From Hyparrhenia diplandra (Eukaryota; Streptophyta; Magnoliopsida; Poales; Poaceae), in assembly GCA_015847255.1 (NCBI GenBank), contig JADLZK010001339.1, forward strand, positions 434,001-498,000: 64,000 nucleotides of DNA, given 5' to 3'. Made by a program: the position numbers and the translations under genes. The notes under the pieces are model-generated. The model searched no databases, was not told the DNA's origin, and saw only the letters and a program-made list of their open reading frames with translations. This document shows, piece by piece, positions 46,871 through 58,620 of this stretch (its first letter is position 1; every line of letters starts with the position of its first letter).

Positions 46871-46985
46871 AAAATTTCCTTGGCACCGAGCATGAAAAAC
46901 CGGAGTGCCACCACTAGACGCCTTTAGCATCGTAGAGAAAGAAAATGCGGCACTAGTTAAGAGAGTTGGCGTTCTTGAGCGTATT

Positions 46986-48585
46986 TGTTGGTACTTCTTA
47001 ACATCACTACAACCAATAGGTGGAGTTAATCTCACCTAAGGCCATATGAGCCGGAGGCACTCGGTGTTTCTCCATCTCATAGCTTTACCATAGGCTAGGT
47101 TGTCATCCCTAGCAAAAGAATGCTAGAAATGTTATATGTGCTACATGTGATTGTGCTGATTTGCAATCTTCTCTAAAACAAATATATACATTATTAAATT
47201 ATCCGCAAGTTTACGATAAAATAACTTGTCACATTTCACCGGGAGGGATCCAGGTTTATCATTTATAATTCTACCACAGAGAGGAATATAAGGATGGGTC
47301 GATACGATTATTAGCTAGCATACTTATGAGAGATTCGGTCACTAACACTTCTTTAGCAGGGGTAAGCCAATAATGATATAATAAGTGATAAACAGAGGCA
47401 AAGTTAACACACAGAGATGTAGGCATAGACTACTCACTACTCAAACTAACGTGGACTTACGTTAAGAGACGTAATTCTTATGTAGCATTAAATCTACTAA
47501 GTCAAACATCTACCCTAGGTCATATACCATCATATACAAAGATAACAACCATGAATCTATGCATCCCGAAGATTTATAAGGAGAATCAAGAACAAAACAA
47601 GATAATCCTCAAAACCATGTTCAACTAGTCTCATAAACGAGGGGTGGATTACAAAGGACTCAACAGGAATATCACACCCGCGATCTACCACACAACCCAG
47701 ATTATAAGATGCATCCGCAGATAGATCATATCTAAGCACCATGCTTACATAATTATTTCTATCACCTAACCCACTCGTGATTTGAATTAGGCGCTCTACG
47801 AATAGATACATGAACTCACAATTAATCATGACCATATCAAATATACTACTAGAATAAACTAAGAACATAGCAAACCAACACTTAATATTGAAATAGAATA
47901 AAGTCATGGATACAAAACAATGCCGTAATGACTTGAAGATCGAGAATCCTGGGTTGGCAACACCCAGCTCTATTTGAATCGACTTGCTAATCTAACTAGA
48001 AGAACTAGAACTAGAAGAACTAGAACTAGACAAGTAGCTACCCTAATCTCTGTTTGAGAAGCTCTCTTCTACTTACGCCCGGCTTGAATGAATTGATAAT
48101 CCGTTCGGGTTTCACCCCTCGGGGTCGTGGGGTCTTGTTATATAGCCCCGAGGCAATGAACCGTAGCCATCGGATCAAATCGACCTTGATTGATGGATAG
48201 GATTGCTCCTCATAGGCGGTTTTGGAACCGACATAGCTTGGTGTGGCTGACAGGTGGGCCTAGGCCGCGGCCGCCCTTGGTCCTGACCGCGGTAGGCCTC
48301 CCGGCTCGCTAGGTGGGTCCCAACCTCTTCTCGCGGTTGTCTCCGGTGTCTTCTCGGAATGTTCTTACGTGGGTTTCAAGTTGAGATATGTCACGGATAT
48401 GTCTTTGTGTCGTAGGGCTTCTAATCTCCTGGGCTTTTCCCTGTTTAATCCCCTCGAAAAATATATAATTCACCAAAACTCGTGGAAATTGTTAGTATAA
48501 GCCCTATGTCTATGTAGATATTCATTTTATGCCTTTATTTCATGTTTAGTTGACATATAAAAGTATTCAATAATAGATGTCAACA
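46986..48585 (-). repeat. LTR of element H (minus orientation)
   Basis: 1600 bp; plus ends TGTTGGTACTTC and GATGTCAACA. It is the same family as L's LTRs (55288-56871, 63244 onward), reversed. TATATAA on the minus strand (48138-48144), ACCGAC at 48227-48232, and a 15-bp AAGAACTAGAACTAG tandem repeat at about 47998-48031. Its right neighbour is a polypurine tract, so this is the 3' LTR of a minus-strand element. Confidence 0.88.
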
Positions 48586-48602
48586 AGCTCCCCAAGCTTA
48601 AC

Positions 48603-48623
48603 CTTTGCTAGTCCCTAGCAAAG
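48603..48623 (-). other. Pre-PPT hairpin (element H)
   Basis: Arms CTTTGCTAG (48603-48611) and CTAGCAAAG (48615-48623), 3-base loop, same place as in B and L. Confidence 0.85.
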
Positions 48624-49239
48624 CCAAACTTGACAATGGATCAGGAGTTGCTACAATGTTTTATCCCCTTATAAGTACACATGATCATTGATAAAAAGTT
48701 CTTCTCCAAGGGTGAAACCATTCTAACCTTCCAACTCACCTATATTACCTAAAAAAAAATATGGGGCTTTTATCTGCACTAAAATCTTGGGTGATTGAAA
48801 GATAGAACAACTTAGTCAAGCACTATGTCTCAAAATAAAACTCGAGTTTCCATTGTATGACCCTTTCAAGTCTCTCATTTGTGGTATTTTTTTAGATCCT
48901 CACCAAGGCAATGATGTGGTGGCTTCTCTCTTAAGGTATGTGGTATTTGTGGAACATAGCAGATTTACCATGCCTTCTCTCACCCTACTTCTAAGGTTTC
49001 ATATGTGGAGCTCAGAGGTGGGAGATAGCTTATACATACTTGCAAAGCATATATTGTAAAGTCAAACAATGGATCCAAAAGAACAAGTCATACAATGTAG
49101 GTGTATGGAATGTATGTGAGGTGGATGTATGGTGAAGATGGAATGTAATCCTAATTCTACTATGCTCCTTTCTGAAGAAATTGATCTCTTTTGGAATTCT
49201 TTCAAGACATAAAAGAAAACTTGGGCTAGCACACATTTT

Positions 49240-49385
49240 TTTTCAGAGAGGCGGGCATCTAAGTACCCATTGTTTTCACATCGGACACTTGTCCATTTTT
49301 TTTCAACTCTCTTTCATTCTTCTTTCTTTTTAGGGAGGTAGGCTCTACTCGCCCTGTCGAACACTTGTCCATTTTTCATCTCCCC
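49240..49385 (-). other. Conserved 3'-domain module (element H)
   Basis: GGACACTTGTCC at 49283-49294 and GAACACTTGTCC (one mismatch) at 49359-49370, with AGGGAGGTAGGCTCTACTCG between. Confidence 0.8.
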
Positions 49386-50080
49386 TTCTCTTTCTTTCTT
49401 TTAGTATTGCCCCAAGTTTCTTTTTGTCAACACTAATAATAGAGAGATAATGAATGAAATACATGGAGCATGAATGGGGTTTCTGGAATCATAGAAGGAG
49501 AATATTTTTTGGTGTTCACTCCCGGGTAGGAGTAAAACATTTTCATGAAGGCTAGCAAAATGGCGATTGTCTACTTCGAATTAGAAGTAGTATATATGTG
49601 GAGTGTGGATATTGTGCGACAAGTCCCATAGGATCACAGAGGTTGCCAAAACTCAATGCAAAGCAAGTAGTCAATATAATGGTGTTTTCCTATCTAATAT
49701 CATGTATTTGGCTATGGTAGGAATTTTGAAGCTCTCTATCATGTAGGAAACTCATCATATAATGATTTTTAGAATTTTCAAAATCAAATCTCCGAATTTA
49801 GTGTCACTAGGAACAAGATAAATAGCAGCTCGGACTTTCTTATATCATATCCATCAATAACTTAGACTAGTTTAGATGTATGCTCCCACAAAATTTCAAG
49901 TTCAAGGTAAATCTTGATTTAAACAGCTTGTGCTCATAAATTGGGAGAACTCTAAACCAACGCTAGGTACTTGTAAGAAAGTAAAACAGAGCAACTATTC
50001 ATCATTTCCAAGCAGATAGTTTTTGTCTAGCTCTTTGTTGATATTTCTTAACGACATTACTAGAAATAGATAACAACCCA

Positions 50081-50095
50081 TTTCCGGTAACGGCA
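50081..50095 (-). other. Degenerate primer site next to LTR K
   Basis: Minus strand GTGCCGTTACCGGAAA follows LTR K after a short AT-rich gap, resembling a diverged tRNA-Asp complement. It shows that LTR K once acted as the 5' LTR of a minus-strand element extending to the left. Confidence 0.5.
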
Positions 50096-50106
50096 CTAGA
50101 AACGCT

Positions 50107-51634
50107 TGTTGGCATTTCATAGTGCAATCACTAAGAATAAATAATATTCTTAGAGATCACGTTAAGAGATATCAGATGATAGATGGATTCATGTGTTTAC
50201 TTTAGTCAATCCGCAAGCGCACGGATCTATCATTGTAGCATTTCACCCGGTGGTATTCGGGTATCGTGATTTATATTTTCCCAAAGGAAGGCAGGCTTAT
50301 GTGGTTAGCTAGCATAATGATGATGATGACCCACAATGTATTTATGAATAACCATTAGTCAAATTGCAGGGGTAAGAAGAATGGTATTCAAGATAGTGAC
50401 AAACACACATAAGCTACTACACCACTAGGGAGAGAAAAGGATAAAAGAGAATCTACAATGAGAAGGTGGTTCTAAATATTGCACATGGGTGAACTCTAGT
50501 TTTACATGTGAGGAGGCTAAATCATGATGGGGTTACGATCATATGATGAGGAGATGCCCGCAGCTAGTCTGCTAGCCAATGGACACTTTCAGAACTCCAA
50601 CTCAACATCCGAACGTGGAGGAATACGATGGGCGGAACAGGGCTGTCACCACCTGCCCCCTACCTAACTACCGTGGGATGCCGACATTTCTGATGATTAC
50701 TATAAACCTGGACACCACGTCCACGTGTATAGAAAACTACCTAAATCCCCGGGACTCAGACCCTACGGATCGACAAGCAAGGATAAAGGTAAACCCGAAG
50801 GTACAAACAAACCATCATAATCTACATAAACCGACCACTCTCTAGCGAGTCGACACATGACGGTTAATTCTATAATTAGCCAAGTCCTATCTACTAATAT
50901 GTCAACTAGATCATAGTTCACACATTAATAAGATAACATGAGGGTAACTATACTCTAGTTCAAACGCATTGCAATATGAATATAAAGACTTGAATATTGA
51001 AAGGAACTCCATAATAATATTAATATTACCAAAAGATCCTTTCAAGGAGACAAGCCCTCCTTGAAGCTCAACCTTGCTCAAAACTATAACTAGGACTAAA
51101 GAAAGTGAGTGAAGTGCTCAAAGGTGTGTGTGTTGTGTTTAGGAAAGGGGGTGTGGCCTCTTATTTATAGTGAAATGAAAGTGGTTCTTGGCGGGAGTTT
51201 TGGCGCCAAATCCCCAAAAAACACCGCCATGCACCGCCTCTACTCCTCCTCGAGTCGGACACGGAGACAAGGCGCGGCGGGATCGGGCACAGGCCTGCGG
51301 GCGGTCGGCCCAGTTTGGCCCGGCCCCGCGCCCATCCTTCGCGTGTGAGCTGGTGGCCCATCCTAGGTTGACATTCCGGAGGTGTTTTTGGGTCCATTTT
51401 GCTTTCGGTTCGGCCTGTCACATTCCCCTTGGCCAAAGCGTATTTCTTGAGTTGCACATTACTCTTTATTTGGCGTACTCTCACCTGTTTCCGTGTTTGT
51501 TCCTGTAAAACAAATATTCTCGAATACAAGTGGAACTAGGTGAGTAGTAAATGTTTATTTGACATAAGTGTGTTCTATCTTTCTTAATTAGAGCTAAGTT
51601 GGCGGTATAAAGTGTGTGATAGTGACCGCCAACA
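50107..51634 (-). repeat. LTR of element K (minus orientation), flanked by interiors on both sides
   Basis: 1528 bp with 7-bp terminal inverted repeat TGTTGGC...GCCAACA. Minus-strand TATAAAT at 51163-51169. The left side has a primer site, the right side a polypurine tract (minus AAGCTTGGGGGAGTT) and hairpin. It therefore behaves as 5' LTR for the left interior and 3' LTR for the right interior. It is related to, but clearly distinct from, LTR H. Confidence 0.82.
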
Positions 51635-52600
51635 AACTCCCCCAAGCTTAACCTTTGCTCGTCCCGAGCAAATAGCTAAGTGTCTTGGTTGATGATCAGG
51701 AGTTGCTTCAATGCCGATATAAATCAAAGTGTACCATGTTTATAACAAAGTGTTCACTTATTGTTTAAATGAGTTGGCATTTTCATCTATCCTTATTACT
51801 CGAATCATATGGGTCTTTAGACATTTTTCCACATTCTTGGGTGATTGCAAGATAGAACGGTTTTGTAGACCTACTACTTCTTTCGTTCTTTTGAGTAACT
51901 ATCCATCCGGGATTTTATTTAGCATATGTATGTTTTTTTTTGAATACTTGAGAGAGCGTGATGTTCTCTCTTTCTCTTTTTTTTTTTGGAGAGGTGGGTT
52001 CTTCTCACCCTAGACTTGTGTCTTTTATTTCCTCTCTTTTCTGGAGATGTGGGCTCTACTCACCCCCGGACACTTGTCCATTTTTCATCTCTTTTTTTTT
52101 TTTTTTTTTTTTTTTAAAATTCAGGTTCCTAGATGTTAAGTTCTCTAAGAACAAAGTTATAGTAGAATCTTTTTGTACCATATCGTATCCAAGCAATAAC
52201 TTAGAAAAGGATCATGTTCTTGCAACCCATGTTTATCAAGTTTTTAGGACAAGACAATATTAGCCAACAAACTTAAACATCAAGGAATTCTAAGTTATAA
52301 ACTAGGTGCAAGTTGATTCATAAAATGAGCAACTATTCATCATTTCGTCTTAAGAGAAACCTACACCATCTTATGTCAAATAAAGGAGTGGAATATTTTT
52401 TTTTTTTGAAAGGAAAAGGAATTTCAAATGACTTGGGAAATTAAAGGCTTACCTTGGTGTGGGTCCTCCCCCCAAGCCGGCTCAAAGCCTCCGCAGGTTG
52501 GGATTATATCCCATGTGGAGCCAAAAGGCTCTCTCCTATGCTTGTGCCGCTCCTCTCGCGGCGCGGATGTCGGTGAACTCCCCGGGCTGGTACCCGGTGG
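51635..52600 (-). other. Element K non-coding 3' domain
   Basis: Contains the hairpin variant at 51654-51672, a box GGACACTTGTCC at 52068-52079, long T runs (51969-51988, 52088-52115) and a second purine tract (minus CCGGCTTGGGGGGAGG, about 52465-52480). No coding sequence. The junction with element J lies between about 52580 and 52668 and could not be placed precisely. Confidence 0.65.
51654..51672 (-). other. Pre-PPT hairpin, covariant form (element K)
   Basis: Arms TTTGCTCG (51654-51661) and CGAGCAAA (51665-51672). Relative to B, H and L one pair changed on both sides (A/T to C/G), keeping the stem and the 3-base loop. Confidence 0.85.
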
Positions 52601-52668
52601 CGCTTGATCCGCAGCCGTGCATAGGAGTGGAGTGTATCATGAATATTTTTATTACTCACCTCTAGACC

Positions 52669-52969
52669 GTGGATGCGTGTGCCGAGGTCCCTGGATCGTC
52701 CCGAGGCTCCTCCTGCGGCGCTGTGGGTGTGGTGGCAGAAAAGAAGTGTTTACGTGTGCCCGAGGAACAATTACCTTTGGAAGAGCTTACTATCAAGGAT
52801 GACCTTACTTATGAAGAATTCCCAGTCAGAATTTTGGAGACCGCAGAAAGAGTCACTAGAAGCCGAGCCATCGAATGTGCAAAGTGCAATGGAATCGATA
52901 TTCGAGGCCGAGGCAACTTGGGAGAGAGAAGATGAGTTGAGAAAGACATATCCACAGCTTTTTGAGTAA
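52669..52969 (+). pseudogene. C-terminal chromodomain end of a Tekay-like polyprotein (element J)
   Basis: EEQLPLEELTIKDDLTYEEF, PVRILETAERVTRSRAIE, then after a shift ATWEREDELRKTYPQLFE and a stop. The order 'Y-E-E-x-P-V-x-I-L-[ED]...R...V.W....EATWE.E.....YP.LF' is the chromodomain end of Tekay/Del chromovirus integrases, which target chromatin. Only this last part remains. It lies 46 bases before the LTR, as expected. Confidence 0.82.
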
Positions 52970-52998
52970 GCCCAATCAAATCTCGGGATGAGATTTCT

Positions 52999-53014
52999 TT
53001 TAAGGGGGTAGAAT
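52999..53014 (+). other. Polypurine tract of element J
   Basis: TTTAAGGGGGTAGAAT directly before TGTAACACCC, with the typical CTCGGGATGAGATTTC upstream. Confidence 0.8.
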
Positions 53015-55287
53015 TGTAACACCCTAAATTTTGCATGATTTTGAAATAGCTAATTTGATTTATTTATGTCTTTATGTGATGCATTGAATCTAGTAAAATA
53101 ATAAATTTTTATGAATTAAAATCAAATATAAGGCCTAGCTACATGATGTTGCATTCATGCTGCAGCATATTTTATTTTGTGATGTCTGGTTTTGGTTTGA
53201 TTTGAAAAGGTATTCAAATTTCTTTGAAAAGCTCATTTGAAATGGATTCAAATAAAAGAAAAAGGCCTTCTATTTTATTTCTTTCTCTCTTTCTCGAATC
53301 CAGCCCGAGGAGGCCTTGTTCCTTGGCCTGTTCAATTGTTTCGGCCGGACTGGCCTACCTTCCTTGCCTTGGCCCATTTATGTTTTTTGTCTTGGGCCGG
53401 CCCAGCTAACCAACCTACCGTAGCCCAGGCAGCAGCTCAGCGCCAGCAGCGCACGCGCAGGGCACGCGCGTTGTCTCGTCTTCCCCATCGCCCCGAGTGG
53501 AAAGACGCCGCGATGAATGCGGGCGTTTCCCGTTTCTGCGCCCCTCCTTGAAGTCGCCAGCGCCGTCCTGCCTACTTAAGCCGTGCTGTCGCCCCGCGAC
53601 GTTCTTTTCCCCACTCGAGAACTCGTATTGTCCAGTGAATCCGGTAGCGCCGCGACGAACCCTAGGTGGAGTCTCCGAGCCACCATTGGAGATCGACGGA
53701 GCTCCTTCCCGCCGTTCTTCTTCGCCGTAAGACGTCGCCAAAGTTCTCCTTGATCTCGCGCACTCGGCTGTGCCGTTGTTTTGGTCCGATTCCGCTCAAA
53801 TCACGACTCTGCTGTTTGCAGGTCGCCGCCGTCCGCCTCTCCGCGTCGAGCGCCGTCTTCGAGTCATCCCGGAGATCCCCTTTGTTCTAGGTTGGACGCC
53901 CTCGATCCCCGCTTCATTTTGGTACCGGTCCCATGCAATTTGCGGCCGGAATCGCCGTTTTGAGTTACGCCAGCGAGCTCCCTCGCCGCCGGCGATGGCC
54001 GCCGCCGCGGGAACCTTTCTTCCCCGGCGAGCTTCTGTTCCCTTTGAGCCCGATCTAATCGGGGACGTTGATGGCAGATCCAACGGATCAGGGCACCCCG
54101 TACCCCTTCGTCGGGTCATTTCTTAAAGAGTCCCTGCCGTCTACTGTTATTTCTGTCCAGGTGCCTGACTCAGTTTGTAAAATGAATTTCATTTGTTTTA
54201 AATCCGAAATCAAGTTCAGTCTAATTACAAGTTTGCCATTCTTTTCAAATGCCCATAACTTCTTCATTTTAAATCCAAATCGAACTGTTCAAATTGTGTT
54301 GGATTCGTAATTTCGTAATCTAGGTGTTTATGCCACTGTACAGTAGGTTTCCAGTTTTTAAATTTCGTGATCATATTTAGTTTATTATTTTACCTCATGT
54401 GTAAATCTTGTAAATTGCATATCTTCGCCGCCTTAGCTCCGACATTTCGCGTGAAATTTGTGTCTATGTGATCGTAGTGACCCGTACTTCTGTTTTATAA
54501 CCTTTTTAAGTTATTTCCTTGCTGTTGGTGTACTGTTCTCATGATAGCTCTTGTTTGCTTCGTGTATGATTGCGTGGAACGATTGTATGTTGATGCGTGA
54601 TGATCGGTGTAGACGGTGAGCAGTTCGTGGGTGACCAAGAATACTTTGAAGAGCAGGTCCAGCAGCAGTACTCCTTTGACCAAGGCAAGTATAGTTTTGG
54701 GATATTCTATCTTTAAAGACATGATCTTATAGTTTACTTAATGTTTATGCAATGAACGTTAAAAAAAATGAATATTTGGCAATGTGATGATTTGTGCGTA
54801 TTAGAGGGCGGGATTTACAAGATGTAAATGGGGGTTATATGGCTCGACTTTAGTTCCATAGAGATCATTCCTCTAGCAAGTTGGCAAGTGCAGAATTGGA
54901 TATAGTATGCCCCTATCCCGTAATATGTGAGTATAGGTCGAGAGTTATGTGCCACATAGGAAGGGTGGGTCCTATGTCGGCAATTAATTAGCGCCCTAGC
55001 TTGTTAGAAGAACCTTTGAGGGCTTCATAGTGGTTTCTGGTGCATGGACTTAATTAACCCATGTTTTAGGGAATCATGACTCATAGTGAAAGTGTACACC
55101 TCTGCGCAGAGTAAAAACCGGTATATCGGCCTTGCCCAAGGACACGGGCGGCCTTGGAACTCTTTGCATCAACGATGATGACTTCTATTTGTTAACTTGT
55201 TCATAATTACCGTTTTATGCTATTCATTATTTATGTTATAATGATCATGTGTTTCTAGATGGATATTGCCTTATTATTCTTGCTAAG
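53015..55287 (+). repeat. 3' LTR of element J, interrupted by element L
   Basis: Begins TGTAACACCCTAAATTTTGC and follows the layout of element F's LTR read on the minus strand (for example the AAATCGAACTGTTCAAATTG area near 54285 and the ACACGGGCGGCCTTGG area near 55141). GC-rich 53400-54130 is the promoter and leader-like part. At 55287 the LTR of L starts within J's LTR. The rest of J should resume after L, beyond the window. Confidence 0.8.
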
Positions 55288-56871
55288 TGTTGACATCTCT
55301 TATTGAATACTTTTATATGTCAACTAAACATGAAATAAGGGCATAAAATGAATATCCACATAGATATAGGGCTTATACTAACAATTTCCACGAAGTTTTG
55401 CTGAATTATATATTTTTCAGGGGATTAAACACGAAAAGCCCAGAGATTTGAAGCCCTACAACACAAAGACGTATCCGTGACGTATATCAACTTGAAACCC
55501 ACGCGCAAGAACATTCCGTAAGACACCGAGACAACGCTGTAAGAGGCCGGGACCCACTGGCGAGCCAGCGGCGCCCCTCGGGGCATGGCGGCGGCCGCCG
55601 CCTGGCCCACTGCCAGCCTCGCCCAACTATGTCGGTTCCAAACCGCCTATGAGGAGCAATCTAGTCCATCCATCAAGGTCGGTTTGATCCAAGGGCCGCG
55701 TGCATCGCCTAGGGCTATATAACAAGACCCTCTCGACCCCTCGGGTGAAACCCTAATTCGATTGTATTCATTGTAATTCAGTATCAAGCGTGCGAAGTAG
55801 AAGAGAGCTTCTCCACCGAGAGATTAGGTAGCTACTTGTCTAGTTCTAGTTCCTCTAGTTAGATTAGCAAGTCGATTCAATTAGAGCCGGGTGTTGCCAA
55901 CCTAGGATTCTCGATCGTCAAGTCATTACGGTATTATCTTGTATCTATGACTTTATTCTATTTCAATATTAAGTATTGGTTTGCTATGTTCTTAGTTTAT
56001 TCTAGTAGTATATTTGATATGGTCATGATTAATTGTGAGTTCATGTATCTATTCGTAGAGCGCCTAATTCTAATCTCGAGAGGGTTAGGTGATAGAAATA
56101 ATTATGTAAGCATGGTGCTTAGATATGATCTCGTCATGCGGATGCATCTTATAACTGGGACGTGTGGTAGATCGCGGGTGTGATATTCTGTTGAGTCCTT
56201 TGGAGTCCATCCTCGGTTTATAAGACTAGTTGAGCATGGTTTTGGGGATTATCTTGTTTTGTTCTTGGTTCTCCTCATAAATCTTCGGATGCATAGATTC
56301 ATGGTTGTTATGTTTGTATATGATGGTATATGACCTAGGGTAGATGTTTGACTTAGTAGATTTAATGCTACATAAGAATTTCGTCTCTTAACGTAAGTCC
56401 ATGTTAGTTTGAGTAGTGAGTAGTCTATGCCTATATCTCTGTGTGATACTTTGCCTTTGTTTATCACTTATCATATCATTATTGGCTTAACCCCCTCGCT
56501 AAAGTAGTGCTAGTGACCGAATCTCTCATAAGTATGCTAGCTAATAATTGTATCGCCCATCCTCATATTCCTCTCTCGTGGTAGAATTATAAATGATAGA
56601 CCTAGATCCCTCCCGGTGAAATGTGACAAAGTGTTATTTTATCTCGTGCGCTGCGGATAATTTAATTGATATACTATTTGTTTTAGAGAAGATTGCAAAT
56701 CAGCACAATCACATGTAGCACATATAACATTTCTAGCGTTATCGCTAGGGATGACAACCTAGCCTATGGTAAAGCTATGAGATGGAGAAACACCGAGTGC
56801 CTCTGGCTCATATGGCCTTAGGTGAGATTAATTCCACCTATTGGTTGTAGTGATGTTAAGAAGTACCAACA
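55288..56871 (+). repeat. Element L 5' LTR
   Basis: 1584 bp, TGTTGACATCTC...TACCAACA. Promoter: perfect 16-bp palindrome GGCGGCGGCCGCCGCC (55587-55602), GTCGGTT boxes (near 55630 and 55678), TATATAA (55716-55722), telobox AAACCCTAA (55748-55756). The 3' LTR matches it through the end of the window. Confidence 0.92.
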
Positions 56872-56877
56872 AGCATT

Positions 56878-56896
56878 TCGGCGCCGTTCTCGTGGG
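56878..56896 (+). other. Primer binding site, tRNA-Asp-like (element L)
   Basis: TCGGCGCCGTTCTCGTGGG, six bases after the LTR; core GGCGCCGTT is intact. Confidence 0.75.
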
Positions 56897-57097
56897 AGGA
56901 TATAATGGCTAACTAGAGATATTATTAGAAAGAAACTTATGATGAGGTCTAAACTAGGCACTTTACTTTAGGGGATTACCCTTGTTTTTTCTTTTGTTTA
57001 TATTTTATACAGGGTTTATCATGAAGGATTGATTGAGATTCACTTCACTTTGTTCATCGAATAAAGTCGGTCAAGAGGAAGCATACAATCAACTTTT

Positions 57098-58620
57098 TTG
57101 AAGCTATGGGTGAAAGGACTTTACGAGAATTCTCTCGCTCCAAGCAATGAGAACATTCGTATTGGACCAAGACTTCAAACTAACAACCTTGAGTTTGAGC
57201 TCAAGCCCAGCCTTCATCAACATGGTTCAAGCTACTCAATTCAGTGGAAGGAAACACGAAGATGCACGCTCTCATCTTCAGAATTTTCTCGGAGATCGCC
57301 AACACCTTCACAATCAAGAATGTTTCCCGAGATATCATATTACTCCGCTTATTCCCATTCTCATTGGCGAAAAGCGAAGTTATGGTTCTATGCTAATAAA
57401 GAAGAAATCAAGACATGGGATAAATGTTCAAAGGCCTTCCTATCAAAATTCTTCCCTATAGGCAAAACCAATGCCTTACGAGGAAAAATCACAAATTTTT
57501 AGCGTTAGAAAGGGAGAATCAATTCCGTAAGCATGGGAACGTTTAGAAGAATACATATCGATTGTCCCCATCACGGAATGGAAGATTGGTTACTCCTACA
57601 AGGATTTTATCATGGATTATCAAGAAAAGCTCAAGAGCATTTGGATGCTGTTCTGCTGGAGGATCATTTTTGTCACTCACTTTTGGGAAAGTCAAGCACT
57701 TATGGAAAAGATATCGTAAAACCAAGGTCTGGTCCCAAGAAAGCACTCAACACTCCCATCAAATTGAAGAAATACCGTAAGAAGTAAATGCAGTATCAAC
57801 TAAGATGGATGTGTTATTGAATTGGCTTGAAGAAAGAGCCAATTACAAAAAGGATCGTCGGGCTTTACAAGATTATATTGATTCAAAGATCGGACTCAAG
57901 CCTTGTCGCTCACAATTCCAAGACAACACAACGGTCAAAACAAGGATGGAATTCACAACCTCGATCCAACTACCAAGGTAAGTACCAAGGTAATATTCCC
58001 AAACAACCATCTTTAAGAGAGTTAATTAATGAGCAAGCTAGAATTAATGATGACTTTTCTAAGAAGCTTGTTGCTAATGATAAGGTTTTAGAAGATATAA
58101 ATCTTAAGATGGATAATTTCGTTGTTTTTAAAAGAACAATATGCTTACAATAAAAAGGATAGAATCACAAATAGCAAAATTGTTTGCTACCACCACTAAC
58201 CATGAGCAGGTACACAATGTCACGACTAGACGTGGTAAGTCCACACGTGATCCACCGTACCCAGGAAGAACAATAGAAAAGCCGGTGATAGCAGCACCAG
58301 CAACGCCAATGGTACCCCCAGTACCAATAGAAGAAGAAAAGGAGGATGAAATAGAGATTTTGCCCCAGGGCCCACATATGATGAAAGACTTTCATGACAC
58401 AACCTTCATACCATATCCCAGAAGACAACGTAAACCCCAAGTGGATGATCAGTTTGGAAAATTTGTAGAGGTAATTCAAAAGTTATATATCAATATCCCT
58501 CTACTCGATGCTATACAAGTCCCTACCTATGCAAGGTATCTTAGAGATATTTTGAACAAGAAGAGACCACTACCCACTATGGAGGTGATCAAGCTAACGA
58601 GAAGAATGCGGTGAGGCTAT
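57098..58620 (+). pseudogene. gag of element L
   Basis: Segments in order, in changing frames: INMVQATQFSGRKHEDARSH, WDKCSKAFLSKFFPIGKTNA, MEDWLLLQGFYHGLSRKAQE, NYQGKYQGNIPKQPSLRELI, then VTTRRGKSTRDPPYPG, an acidic EEEKEDEIEI linker, and FGKFVEVIQKLYINIPLLDA with IQVPTYARYLRDILNKKRPL. This is the gag architecture of Tat/Athila-type elements, with the FVEVIQKLYINIPLL block just before the protease. Compared with G it is a related but different subfamily. Several indels break it. Confidence 0.85.

Larger units (their letters stand above)
40226..46985 (+). mobile_element. Element G: Ty3/gypsy element (Tat/Athila-like), 3' end not visible
   Basis: The 5' LTR (40226-41479) is followed by a tRNA-Asp-like primer site and, in canonical gypsy order, gag, protease, RT, RNase H and integrase, then an accessory ORF. 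At 46986 a foreign LTR (H) begins and no 3' LTR of G is found in the window, so it lies beyond 64000 or is lost. The 5 bases before the LTR (CCTGC, 40221-40225) are the likely target duplication. Many stops and frameshifts make G defective. It is the only element here with a recognisable pol. Confidence 0.88.
48586..50037 (-). other. Element H non-coding 3' domain
   Basis: Aligns as reverse complement to L 61740-63243. It holds the polypurine tract (minus GGTTAAGCTTGGGGAGCT), the hairpin at 48603-48623 and the box module at 49240-49385. No gag or pol is present: everything upstream in the element is deleted. At 50038 TGTTGATATTTCTTAAC resembles the first bases of H's LTR and may be a 40-bp stub of the missing 5' LTR. 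Confidence 0.75.

Noticed and set aside
53770..54126. 118-codon plus-strand ORF (MPLFWSDSAQIT...) and neighbouring GC-rich frames at 53237-53741
   Set aside because: They lie inside the LTR of element J, in its GC-rich leader-like part, overlap in several frames and show no domain; composition alone explains the long frames.
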